Shown here piece after piece: positions 44,867 through 57,102 of a DNA stretch of 64,000 bases (the stretch's first letter is position 1; the number at the start of each line of letters is the position of its first letter). A model generated the notes under the pieces. It was not told where the DNA came from and made no database searches. It saw only the letters and a list, made by a program, of their open reading frames with translations. Origin of the DNA: Chloracidobacterium sp. (GTDB lineage: Bacteria > Acidobacteriota > Blastocatellia > Pyrinomonadales > Pyrinomonadaceae). Location: contig JADJWP010000002.1 in the NCBI GenBank assembly GCA_016716305.1, forward strand, positions 1,672,501-1,736,500, in the 5' to 3' direction. The position numbers were made by a program, and so were the translations under genes.

Positions 44867-44944
44867 GGTTTAGAGGCGATGCACAAAAGCCTACATCTCA
44901 AGATGGGCAATCGAAAGCTGCTGGTCGATCACCGCCTCTAAACC
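44867..44944. repeat. 12-bp inverted repeat in the receptor-GH13 gap
   Basis: GGTTTAGAGGCG (44867-44878) is exactly complementary to CGCCTCTAAACC (44933-44944), and a partial third copy (GCCTCTAAAA) follows at 44947. It would fold the 3' end of the receptor mRNA into a long stem-loop, possibly stabilising it. Confidence 0.7.
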
Positions 44945-44950
44945 AAGCCT

Positions 44951-47900
44951 CTAAAACTCAAGCCGCAAACCAAGTTGGATCTGGCGGTTGGTGAAACCGT
45001 AGGTCGACCTGATCGTTCCAAACCCGAATACCGGATCCGTATTTCCGAGATCGGTATTCGGCGGCGTGAGCTGCGGAGAGTTGAATATGTTGAAGAACTC
45101 GGTCCTGAGCTGTACCTTGAAACGGTCGCCCGCGGTAAAGTTCTTTGTGAGCCCCATATTCAGCTGATTTGAGATCGGCCCGCGAAGGCCGTTCCGCTTG
45201 AGTGTCCCGAATCGCCCTGCCGGTGCTTCGGTAAATGCAGCCCGTCTCAAATAAAGGTCGTTATCACCCGTGTACGGGTCGCCATTCAAATCGACCAACA
45301 CGCCATTTCTACGTACATCAAAGGTCTGTCCGCTCTGGATCCGGTAGATTCCGTTGAGTTGCCAGCCGCCGATTATTGCGTCGAGGGCTTTCGGCATATC
45401 GCTTCCTATTCGTCGGCCGCGTCCCCATGGCAGATCGTAAACGGCCTGCAGCGAAAAGACGTGCGGAAAATCGGACCGCGAGGTAGCGAACGGCTCGACA
45501 AAGTTGATGTTCGTATCGCCGACCGAATCGAACGCACCTTCGCCGTTGTCCTTCGTTTTTGAAAGAGTGTAAGCGACGCGATACTGCAGACCTCGGGCGA
45601 AGCGCCTTTCGACCTGTATCTGAAGCGAATCGTATTGCGACTTGCCGTTATCGTCACGAACGCGAACAGGCCCGTTCGTCGGATAGCACGGCGAACCGAC
45701 CACGCCATTCGGGCAACGCACGTTGGTTCCGTCCTGCACCACCCTGCCATTGAGGTTGTAATACAGGATCAGGTTTCGACCGGTAGTTCCAACGTACCCG
45801 ATGCTTAGCGTCGTGCTGTCGGTCAACTGCTGCTGAAGCTGGATGTTGTATTGATGCACGTTAGAAACCTTGTTGTCCGGGCGGACCGCAAGGATGCTGA
45901 CGTTCGTCGGATTATTGAGATTTACGCTTGATACATCGCCCAAAGGTAGAGCACCGGTCGCAAGACGCGAGTCGAGCGAACCATTCGGAGCGCGGCCTGA
46001 AAGAGCGATCCTTACTCCATCCTGATTGTTGAATTGCGAGAAACCGCTGTACGGCGGATTCTGTGCCAGCTGATTATCGATACCGCCGCGATCAAGGAAA
46101 AAGAACATTCCGTAACCGCCGCGAAGCACCGTCTTACCCTTACCTCCGAAATCGTAGGCCATGCCGAAACGCGGGCTGAAGTTGTTGGTGTCGTTCTCGA
46201 CCAGAGCGTCGCCACCGTCAGAAGCAACCACCAGACGGCCCGTGCTCAGATCGAAATTTGCCTGTCGGCCGTACATCTCTGTCGGGTTGGTGAAAAGCTC
46301 GTATCGAAGACCAAGATTAAGCGTGAGATTCTTGCGAACGCGCCAGTCATCCTGAACGAACAATGCGTTTTCCCAGTTGCGGGTTCCGACGGTACCAAAC
46401 GGAGGCCCGATCTGATAATTGCACACGAATCCGATCAGGAGATCGGACTGTTCCCAACCGGTCGAAGCTGCACCGCCGCACTGCGACGGATCACCGTTCC
46501 CGATAAGGAAGAAATACCCCTTTCCGCGGTTGGGGCGGTACAGAGCCACATCGCGCCGGAGAAGTGTGCCTCCGAACTTGAGGGTGTGGTCTCCGGTCGT
46601 GTAGCTCAAACTGTCAACGATCTGATATGTGACCTGCGGTACGAGATACGGGCCAAAGTCGCCGGTATACTCGAGCTGGCCGTTGTAACCGCCGATCAAG
46701 GCTCCGCCGCCGAGGTTGGCATCGCGGTTCGCATTCGGAATTCCGAGATCCGCAGAGATCGTCTGATCAAAGAAAGGCGGCGTATAGCCGTAACTGATGC
46801 GGCTTACCTGGACGCGGAGTTCGTTGAACAAATTGGTCGAAAGAGCTGTATTCAAACCAACGACCGCGCCGCGGGTGTCCGTCGGATTCGTGCCCGATCC
46901 GAAACCCGCGGGAAGCGCCGGAAGCCTCGACGACGTCGTCTGTTCAAACTTGCCCCAGCTCCAGCGGCCAAAGAGTTGATTGCTGTCATTCAAGCTTGCG
47001 TCGATCCTGATGTCGTACGTATCTGAGTTTGTCGTCTCGTTGCGAGTGGTCAGATAATTGTTAAAGATCCCCGCGCGATTCGGTGCCGGAAAGGCCCGAA
47101 GATAATTCAGCCCGACCGGATTGAGACGGTTGCCCGGCAAAAGGTCAAGGCGATTATTCGCGATCGGGAGTCCGGTAAGGATATCCGTCAACTGGATCGG
47201 GCTGCTTTGGGCAAGCAGCTCAGAAAAATTGCCGGTCCGCATCAATGCGGTCGGGACGGTCGCCGATTCCTGATTGAGCGGCAAAAACTGCCGCAAGCCC
47301 TCGTAGTCGCCAAAGAAAAAGACTCGATCCTTCCAGATCGGGCCGCCGATCGAGCCGCCGAATTGGCCGCGGCGAAACTCGCTCTTCGTGCTGTTGAAGG
47401 TCGGCCGAGCGTCGAGGTTATCGTTGCGCAGAAAGAGGAAAGCGCTTCCGTAAAACTGATTTCGTCCCGACTTTACAACCGAGTTGACGATCGCACCGCC
47501 ACCGCGGCCAAATTCGGCCTGAGCTACGCTCGTTTGTACGCGAAATTCCTGTACCGCCTCAGCCGATGGGAACACATTGATAGTGTTGACGAGAGATTCG
47601 TTGTTGTCGACGCCGTCAAGCAAGAAGCTGTTTGCCTGCGTCCGCTGTCCGTTGACCGAAAGAGCGGCTCCGCCGGTGTTCCGTCCGCGATAGGTCTCGG
47701 CGTTGCCCGAAACACCCGTCGCAAATCCGGCGGGAACACCCTGGGTCACGCCCGGCGAAAGTCTTGCGAGTTCAAGAACATTTCGGCCATTGAGGGGCAG
47801 TTCGACCGCCTCGCGGCCCTGTATGACCTGACCGATCGCCGACGTCGCCGTTTCGATCTGTGGTATATCGGCCGTCACCGTCACGGTCTCTGATACCTCA

Positions 47901-48247
47901 CCCGTCTCGAGGGTGAAATTCAGAACGGCCGTCTGTGCAACCTCTAAGGTAACGTCCTGTTTCGTCGTCTTGAAATTGGCTTGACCAACTTCGATCTGAT
48001 ATTGACCGGGCTGGAGGGCGAGTGCACTGTATGTGCCGTCGTCCCTGGTCGTCACCTTTACCTCGCGGCCGGTGCCCGTCGAACGGATCGTTACCGTGGC
48101 TCCGGCCAAGGCAGCTCCGTTAGCATCAGCGACCGTTCCCTGAATTCTTGCCGATTCGGTCTGGGCAAAGCTTGTGATCGCAATTGCTGCCACCGAGATC
48201 GCGAAACAGAAGAACTGTCGCACTATTCTGGTTTTTTGAATTTTCAT
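44951..48247 (-). CDS. TonB-dependent receptor with N-terminal carboxypeptidase-regulatory-like domain
   Basis: 1098 residues with a signal peptide (FFCFAISVAAIAITSFAQ). Residues about 30-115 are a carboxypeptidase-regulatory-like beta-sandwich (ARIQGTVADANGAALAGATV), followed by the plug (VSETVTVTADIP, LPLNGRNVLELARLSPGV) and a large beta-barrel ending in QLGLRLEF with terminal Phe. This is the common Acidobacteriota receptor type. It should import maltodextrins across the outer membrane using TonB energy. The substrate is inferred from the adjacent GH13, MalQ, transporter and GH15 genes. The promoter carries the same operator as the ROK regulator gene. Confidence 0.92.
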   Translation of the reverse strand: MKIQKTRIVRQFFCFAISVAAIAITSFAQTESARIQGTVADANGAALAGATVTIRSTGTGREVKVTTRDDGTYSALALQPGQYQIEVGQANFKTTKQDVTLEVAQTAVLNFTLETGEVSETVTVTADIPQIETATSAIGQVIQGREAVELPLNGRNVLELARLSPGVTQGVPAGFATGVSGNAETYRGRNTGGAALSVNGQRTQANSFLLDGVDNNESLVNTINVFPSAEAVQEFRVQTSVAQAEFGRGGGAIVNSVVKSGRNQFYGSAFLFLRNDNLDARPTFNSTKSEFRRGQFGGSIGGPIWKDRVFFFGDYEGLRQFLPLNQESATVPTALMRTGNFSELLAQSSPIQLTDILTGLPIANNRLDLLPGNRLNPVGLNYLRAFPAPNRAGIFNNYLTTRNETTNSDTYDIRIDASLNDSNQLFGRWSWGKFEQTTSSRLPALPAGFGSGTNPTDTRGAVVGLNTALSTNLFNELRVQVSRISYGYTPPFFDQTISADLGIPNANRDANLGGGALIGGYNGQLEYTGDFGPYLVPQVTYQIVDSLSYTTGDHTLKFGGTLLRRDVALYRPNRGKGYFFLIGNGDPSQCGGAASTGWEQSDLLIGFVCNYQIGPPFGTVGTRNWENALFVQDDWRVRKNLTLNLGLRYELFTNPTEMYGRQANFDLSTGRLVVASDGGDALVENDTNNFSPRFGMAYDFGGKGKTVLRGGYGMFFFLDRGGIDNQLAQNPPYSGFSQFNNQDGVRIALSGRAPNGSLDSRLATGALPLGDVSSVNLNNPTNVSILAVRPDNKVSNVHQYNIQLQQQLTDSTTLSIGYVGTTGRNLILYYNLNGRVVQDGTNVRCPNGVVGSPCYPTNGPVRVRDDNGKSQYDSLQIQVERRFARGLQYRVAYTLSKTKDNGEGAFDSVGDTNINFVEPFATSRSDFPHVFSLQAVYDLPWGRGRRIGSDMPKALDAIIGGWQLNGIYRIQSGQTFDVRRNGVLVDLNGDPYTGDNDLYLRRAAFTEAPAGRFGTLKRNGLRGPISNQLNMGLTKNFTAGDRFKVQLRTEFFNIFNSPQLTPPNTDLGNTDPVFGFGTIRSTYGFTNRQIQLGLRLEF

Positions 48248-48370
48248 ATGTCTCTTACCTCGTCGATCTCTGATTGCGGGTAGTCTGGCAAGCCCGAAAG
48301 CTGTCGTTTCCGCAAGAATTCTTGATTTCTGAAATGCGTCTGGACTTACGAACCGTCGATAGAAATAATT

Positions 48371-48421
48371 GTTTGTTGTCTAAACAAACAAACTTCTAAT
48401 ACAATTGCAATATAAAGTCAA
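48371..48421 (-). promoter_or_regulatory. Promoter and ROK operator of the maltodextrin receptor operon
   Basis: On the minus strand, -35 TTGACT (48421-48416), 17 bases, then -10 TAGAAG (48398-48393). Directly downstream, over the expected start site, is a perfect inverted repeat GTTTGTT-GTCTA-AACAAAC (48371-48389). The repeat matches the one at the ROK gene promoter. Its position suits repression by blocking polymerase. Confidence 0.75.
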
Positions 48422-48436
48422 GAGATATTGCAAAAT

Positions 48437-49642
48437 TTAGTGAAGCGAAAGATGCGCCGAAGCGAACTTTCGCGCCAACACAAGCCCGATCGAACCAAGT
48501 ATCGTCGGCTCGTCGCCCAATGTCGACGGCACGATCGGCGTTCTTTTCAATTCATTTCGGATGCCGCGTTCGGCCAAAACCTGCAGATCGTCCTTTATCA
48601 GATCCCAGGCCCGGACGATACTTCCGCTTATGACGACAGCCTGCGGGCTAAAACCGACGATCAGATTTGATATTCCGATCCCGAGATACCTTGCGGTCTC
48701 TTTCAAGACGCCGATCGCCCGCTGCTCACCGTTGGCTGCCAGACCGATCAAATGATCTATATCGATCACTCCATTCGCCGCAGAACCATTTTTGGATGTA
48801 TACCGGTTGATTATCGCTTTTTCGGATGCATGCGCTTCCCAGCAATCGCGTCGGCCGCATGAGCAAACTACGGGCGAATTCTCGCCGACGAACATGTGGC
48901 CAAACTCCCCGGCAGCGCCCGATTCGCCGCGATAGACCTCGCCATCAATTATGATCCCGGTCCCGATCCCTTCTGCCACGAGGACCGTTATGAAGTTTCG
49001 CGTTCGCCGAATTTCGGCGTCACCAAACCACAATTCGGCAAGAGCGACGGCATTCGCGTCATTGTCGATCGTCACCGAAAGTCCTGTTTTTGCCTCGATC
49101 TGGCGGCCGATGTCCCAGTTAGCCCATTGAAAGTATGGGATATAAAGGATCCCGCCGCTGCTCGGATCGGCTATGCCGGGAATGCTGATGCCGACCTCGA
49201 GTTCGGCTTCCGGAAACTCGTCGACAAACTGCGACACTTTGCCCAATATCTGCTGATTCATGTAACCGATATCGGACGAGGTCGGGAACTTTTCGGTCTT
49301 CAAGAGATTGCCGGCGAGATCAGCAAGCACGACGGTCGTAACGCGCGGCGTTACATCCACGCCGATCGCGACCGGCGAACCGGTCTTCAATTTCAGCAAT
49401 GTGGGCTTACGTCCTCCGGTCGAATCGCCTGTTCCGATCTCTTCGATAAAGCCGTCGGCCTGGAGCTCATCGACGATCGCGGAAACTGTCGAACGCTGAA
49501 GCGATGTCTCCCTCGCGATCTCGGCCCTCGAGATCGGCGAACGCACCCGGACATAGTTCAAAACTATTTGCCGGTTGATATCCCGGATCGTATTGTGGCG
49601 TGCGATCTGAGATTTTGCCTTTGAAAGGTATATCTTCTTCAT
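48437..49642 (-). CDS. ROK-family transcriptional repressor of the starch locus
   Basis: About 401 residues from ATG 49642 (MKKIYLSKAKSQIARHNTIR); an earlier in-frame start at 49696 would place coding sequence over the promoter and operator. The N-terminal winged helix-turn-helix contains SRAEIARETSLQRSTVSAIVDEL. The ROK sugar-kinase-like domain follows, with AAGEFGHM and the zinc motif CSCGRRDCWEAHAS (C-x-C-x4-C). It is related to NagC/Mlc/XylR. It probably binds glucose, maltose or a sugar phosphate, and represses both the receptor operon and itself through paired operators. Confidence 0.92.
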   Translation of the reverse strand: MKKIYLSKAKSQIARHNTIRDINRQIVLNYVRVRSPISRAEIARETSLQRSTVSAIVDELQADGFIEEIGTGDSTGGRKPTLLKLKTGSPVAIGVDVTPRVTTVVLADLAGNLLKTEKFPTSSDIGYMNQQILGKVSQFVDEFPEAELEVGISIPGIADPSSGGILYIPYFQWANWDIGRQIEAKTGLSVTIDNDANAVALAELWFGDAEIRRTRNFITVLVAEGIGTGIIIDGEVYRGESGAAGEFGHMFVGENSPVVCSCGRRDCWEAHASEKAIINRYTSKNGSAANGVIDIDHLIGLAANGEQRAIGVLKETARYLGIGISNLIVGFSPQAVVISGSIVRAWDLIKDDLQVLAERGIRNELKRTPIVPSTLGDEPTILGSIGLVLARKFASAHLSLH

Positions 49643-49676
49643 TCGGGTCGACGCTTCGCGGTTTTGATGCGTTAAC

Positions 49677-49733
49677 TTTGTTGTTCTAACGAACAAACAA
49701 TTAAGATATACATCGCTTTTCAGATTAGTTCAA
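49677..49733 (-). promoter_or_regulatory. Promoter and autoregulatory ROK operator
   Basis: On the minus strand, -35 TTGAAC (49733-49728), 17 bases, then -10 TATATC (49710-49705). Immediately downstream is the inverted repeat TTGTTC-TAAC-GAACAA (49681-49696) with extra matching AAC/GTT flanks (49677-49698). Spacing and sequence mirror the receptor promoter, so one repressor should control both. Confidence 0.75.
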
Positions 49734-49806
49734 TACCGAAAATGCTGTTTACTCGATTTTGTTACGAAACGCGAGGATTACTTCGGGTGTATCGGGGGTG
49801 AGAGCC

Positions 49807-50385
49807 TTATAAAGCAGTGACCTCTAAAAGGGCTTTGACGACTGCCGGGTCGAACTCGATCGCGGCCCATTCGGAAATCTGTTTTTGAGCTTCGGCCTCG
49901 GTCATCGCCGCTCGACGCGGGCGGTTGTCAGTCATTGCGGCGTATGAATCGGCGACACGAAGTATTCGGGCGGCAAGCGGGATCTGCTCGCCCTCGAGGG
50001 CATCGGGATAACCCGAGCCGTTCCACCATTCATGATGCCATCGGACCAAGAGCTGAACGCCTCGCGAAAACCCTCTTTTGGCAGCTTCCTGTTCACCGAT
50101 GACCGGATGCCGCTGGAGATCGGCACGCTCGGTTTCGGTCAAAGCGCGATTCTCGTGGATATACGATCGGCTCATCACGTATTCACCGATGTCGTGAATA
50201 AGCGCGGCCTGCTGCATGAAAAACCGATCGTGCGCCGCCATTTTGAAATGCTGGCCGATGCGATCGGCGATCTCACCGATCCGTAGGCCGTGGGCATGCC
50301 CATAGCCCTCAAAGGCATCTATCGCCGCTGAAAGTTCAAGCAGTTTTTCGTCAAATTGTGATTGTGCCAAGCCGGAACCCTGCAT
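49807..50385 (-). CDS. HD-GYP domain phosphodiesterase-like protein
   Basis: 192 residues that are nearly all HD-GYP domain: AALIHDIGEYVMS (HD pair), HPVIGEQEAAKRGF, VRWHHEWWNGSGYPDALEGEQIPLAARILRVADSYAAMT (HH, GYP loop, xxDxxDA-like end). It should hydrolyse cyclic di-GMP or a related cyclic dinucleotide in the cytoplasm. There is no sensor domain, so control must come from a partner. It stands in the same direction as, and 59 bases after, the DUF4388-DnaJ-TPR gene. Confidence 0.85.
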   Translation of the reverse strand: MQGSGLAQSQFDEKLLELSAAIDAFEGYGHAHGLRIGEIADRIGQHFKMAAHDRFFMQQAALIHDIGEYVMSRSYIHENRALTETERADLQRHPVIGEQEAAKRGFSRGVQLLVRWHHEWWNGSGYPDALEGEQIPLAARILRVADSYAAMTDNRPRRAAMTEAEAQKQISEWAAIEFDPAVVKALLEVTAL

Positions 50386-50444
50386 AGATCAAAGGCCGCT
50401 ATCAAAGCCCGGATTATAACAAGTTCCGGCGGCTTTCCGGAAAC

Positions 50445-52022
50445 CTAAACGGTCGATTGCAGTTTTCTCAGCAATGCCTCGGCTTCCTTGTTGCCGGGCA
50501 CGGCCTCGAGAAAGCGCTTCAATTCGCCCTCGGCCCGCTTTGCCATGTTCATCTCGATGAAGAATTCGACAAGCATCAGACGTATCTTGGGGTTCTTACC
50601 GTCTAGCTTTACTGCGGACTGCAATTCAGCTTCAGCCTTGTGTCGATGACTGCTGAATGCTGAAAGAGCCTTTCCGTAATAGGCATGATACAAAGCATTC
50701 TCCGGGCTGTAGTGGACCGCACGGGCGAGATGTGTCGCCGCGGATTCGTACTCTTCTTCGCTGAGCATCAGTAAGCCTTGCTCAAAGCTTTCGAGTCCCT
50801 GTTCGGACTTTCGCTCTGTAGAATCCGGAACTTCCGTCAGGCCTTCGGCCCTGCGTTTCTCTCGTGCCTCGATCTCTTTGCGGATCTTGTAATCGTACGA
50901 TTCGCGCGACTCTTTCGTCTTGAGGGTCTCGTATGCATGGGCAAGTTTCGTGAAGGCGACCTGGATACGCCTGAGCATTGCTTCGCCCTCGCGATGATAC
51001 CGGTCCGGGTGGAACAGTTTGGCGAGCCCGAAATACGCCAATTTTATTTCGGATATGGGAGCCTTTTCGGAAACACCGAGAACGTCGTAATGCGTTTCTG
51101 ATACCTCTGCACGCTTTAGATACTCGTCGAGCGTGATGTCCAACGCGGCAGCTTTTGGCTGAGCGGGTTCGGGATCAGCCTCCGGTGGCTTGCTATCGGC
51201 GCTTTCAGCTTCGGGTTCAGGCGCATCGTGACCGGCGATCGAAGCGGCTTTTTTCACGACCGAAAGTCGTGCGGTGAGTATTTGAGCGATCTTCAACGGT
51301 GAGAACGCGGCGTTCCAGTCCTGCCGGACGAGGACGCCCCCGAGCCACAGAACGTATAGGGCCTGAAGCAGGCCCTGCTCCGGCAGCGTCGTCATGTTCC
51401 GCAGATCGGCGATCTTTAGAGGGACATCTCGAAACTGCTCGGCAACATGCTGCTCGTGTGCCAGCAGATGCAACCGGGCGAAATCGGCCGCGGTTCTCAG
51501 AAACGTCTCTTGAACGCTCTTGAACCTCTCGAATACGGTCTGGATCGGTAAGCATCGAGCGTAATTGATCAGCACCTTATGAACTTCGACATCGTAAACG
51601 AGATCGGACCGAAGGCGGGCAAGAGGACTGAAGAGCCATTCACCTTCGATCCACGACATTGCCTCTATCAAGATCGCTTCGATCTGCGAAACCACCGCGT
51701 CTTCGAGATCCTTCTCAGTGAGTTTTCCCTCGGCGATAAGGCTCGCCCCGAGTTCAAGATCGTTAGCGTAATGCGGATACTTCGAGATCTGGCCTTTTTC
51801 TACCTTCTTTCGGCTTATCAGAACGCTGAAGAGCCTATGTTCTTTACTGTTCGAGACCCCGTAAACGACCCGACCGTCTTTGAAATAAATGACCGCCTTC
51901 TGTGCATCGCGCGAGAGCCTGAGGCTGCCGCTGAGATTGGCCTGGATTATCTCAACGATCAATTCACCGAGCGGATATTCGTTGAGCGAGCCATTGGTTT
52001 CGAGAGTGTTTTGCTGGGTCAT
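50445..52022 (-). CDS. DUF4388 - DnaJ domain - TPR fusion protein
   Basis: 525 residues. Residues about 10-150 match DUF4388 (SLNEYPLGELIVEIIQANLSG, then AVIYFKDGRVVYGVSN), a domain common in gliding and signalling proteins. A J-domain lies near 313-375 with THYDVLGVSEKAPISEIKLAY and the essential HPD as FHPDRYH. The C-terminal third holds TPR-like helices (ESAATHLARAVHYSPENALYHAYYG). The J-domain should stimulate a DnaK partner, while DUF4388 links it to a signalling complex. It is adjacent to an HD-GYP gene, so a role in c-di-GMP-linked motility or surface behaviour is a reasonable inference. Confidence 0.85.
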   Translation of the reverse strand: MTQQNTLETNGSLNEYPLGELIVEIIQANLSGSLRLSRDAQKAVIYFKDGRVVYGVSNSKEHRLFSVLISRKKVEKGQISKYPHYANDLELGASLIAEGKLTEKDLEDAVVSQIEAILIEAMSWIEGEWLFSPLARLRSDLVYDVEVHKVLINYARCLPIQTVFERFKSVQETFLRTAADFARLHLLAHEQHVAEQFRDVPLKIADLRNMTTLPEQGLLQALYVLWLGGVLVRQDWNAAFSPLKIAQILTARLSVVKKAASIAGHDAPEPEAESADSKPPEADPEPAQPKAAALDITLDEYLKRAEVSETHYDVLGVSEKAPISEIKLAYFGLAKLFHPDRYHREGEAMLRRIQVAFTKLAHAYETLKTKESRESYDYKIRKEIEAREKRRAEGLTEVPDSTERKSEQGLESFEQGLLMLSEEEYESAATHLARAVHYSPENALYHAYYGKALSAFSSHRHKAEAELQSAVKLDGKNPKIRLMLVEFFIEMNMAKRAEGELKRFLEAVPGNKEAEALLRKLQSTV

Positions 52023-52249
52023 CTGCGAAGGTGAGAGTAGGGCGGCGAAGTGCGGACGGAGACGTCCGCTGCATAATGATAGCAGAATTCGGACCGGAAA
52101 GTCTCTTGTTTTTTGCGGCAGAATCGCCTGTTTTCGACGTGTGAACGAACTAACCCATCGATTTGACAGGCAATGGACAAATTGCGAAAGTTTCTTGGTA
52201 ACTAAGCAATGGAGATGTGCCGTCCGGAAGGATTTAGGATGAGGTCCAG

Positions 52250-52999
52250 ATGAACGCTCAGATCGAGATAAGGGAATGCGCGACGCTGGACGAACTCGGT
52301 GCCTGTGTTGACCTACAGCGAGAGGTCTTTTCGCTGCCGGAGATCGAGCTGTCGCCTGTAAGGCATTTCGTCGTAACGAAAAATGCCGGTGGATTTATCC
52401 TCGGCGCTTACAGCGGTGACGAACTGATCGGATTCGTACTCAGCGTGCCTGCCTTTTTGCGCGGTGAAAAGGCATTCTATTCCCATATGACCGCGGTCAA
52501 GAGTGAATTTCAGAGTTTCGGTATCGGTGCCAGGCTGAAATGGGCTCAACGCACACGGTCGCTTGAACTGGGCGTCAAATATGTGAAGTGGACGTTCGAG
52601 CCCTGGAAGGCTCGCAACGCATATTTCAACCTCGAAAAACTCGGAGCGATCGTCACCGAATATCAGCCGAATTTTTACGGCATCGATTATTCGACGGCAT
52701 CGACCGGCGGTGTCGCTATCGGACTTGCCAGCGACCGCCTGTTTGCCGAATGGCATCTTGAGAGTGAAAAGGTAGTTGCACGCTCGGAAGGCTTGCCGTT
52801 CACCGACGATCGCGTCCCGGATCGCGAGATCGAGGTCACGCCCGATTGGAACAAGCTGGTTGCGACCGACACGAATGCTGCGATCGCCGAACAAGCCAGG
52901 ATCAGGCATGAGTTCGAAACGGCTTTCGCCGACGCGATGATCGCTCGCGGGTTCATTCGTGATGCTGAACATCCGAAGTATCTTCTTTACCGAGACTAA
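52250..52999 (+). CDS. GNAT-superfamily N-acetyltransferase
   Basis: 249 residues. Opens IEIRECATLDELGACVDLQ, and the acetyl-CoA-binding region is FYSHMTAVKSEFQSFGIGARLKWAQR, matching the GNAT V-x-x-x-x-x-x-G-I-G pattern. The strand-helix segment VKYVKWTFEPWKARNAYFNLEKLGA fits the predicted-acetyltransferase group of COG3375. A ribosome site (AAGGATTTAGG) is upstream. The stop is one base before the next gene, so the two are co-translated. Substrate unknown. Confidence 0.82.
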   Translation: MNAQIEIRECATLDELGACVDLQREVFSLPEIELSPVRHFVVTKNAGGFILGAYSGDELIGFVLSVPAFLRGEKAFYSHMTAVKSEFQSFGIGARLKWAQRTRSLELGVKYVKWTFEPWKARNAYFNLEKLGAIVTEYQPNFYGIDYSTASTGGVAIGLASDRLFAEWHLESEKVVARSEGLPFTDDRVPDREIEVTPDWNKLVATDTNAAIAEQARIRHEFETAFADAMIARGFIRDAEHPKYLLYRD

Positions 53000-53000
53000 G

Positions 53001-56600
<3,600 letters not shown>

Positions 56601-56790
56601 TCCAAGACATTGTCATGTCAAAGTCGGTTGAAGAACGGTTTTTGATGTGCGCGGGCTTGTACGAGGATGCGAAGGCTCTTGCGACAATTGGTATGCCTTC
56701 CGGACTTTCAATCTCTCAAAAAGAGGACTACATATTTGAACGCATCCATGGAGCGAGTCCAATGGAACTTGTAAAAAGTAACCTGATTGG

Positions 56791-57088
56791 CTGAATATTA
56801 TTTATAGCGGTTTCTGGGATTACCCATTTGCTCTCGTAGTTGAGTTTGAGGGCAATGTTTATCTGTTTCGACGTGGTTATTTCGACGACAAGTTGGACGA
56901 ATATCCGAGCGAATTTGAAGTTATCCTAGATAATTCCCGTCGATATTGGTTCTTTGCAGAAGAATTTTGAGATTGACGATAATGGGGAAGTGATTGCGCG
57001 CGTCGATATGCATGAAATTAACTTCGACCCCACACATAGAGAACGGATTGATTCAAAGGTGTTCATAGATTTAGGCTTGCAGAAGTAA
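56791..57088 (+). pseudogene. Small gene broken by a frameshift in a T run
   Basis: The frame from 56791 reads LNIIYSGFWDYPFALVVEFE and on to RYWFFAEEF, then stops at 56968-56970. One base out of frame it continues FEIDDNGEVIARVDMHEINF to a TAA at 57086-57088. Removing one T from the TTTT at 56965-56968 joins the two as AEEFEIDDNGEV, a sensible protein of about 98 residues. No ATG opens the frame; a CTG overlaps the preceding stop. It is either a decayed third gene of the nucleotidyltransferase cassette or a sequencing error in a homopolymer. Family unknown. Confidence 0.55.
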
Positions 57089-57102
57089 TTAGTTTTTCCA
57101 AA

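Noticed and set aside
46034..47026. 330-residue plus-strand frame opposite the TonB receptor, and similar long frames opposite the GH13 genes (for example 40264-41325, 43501-44517)
   Set aside because: They are shadows of strongly supported minus-strand genes and show no domains of their own.
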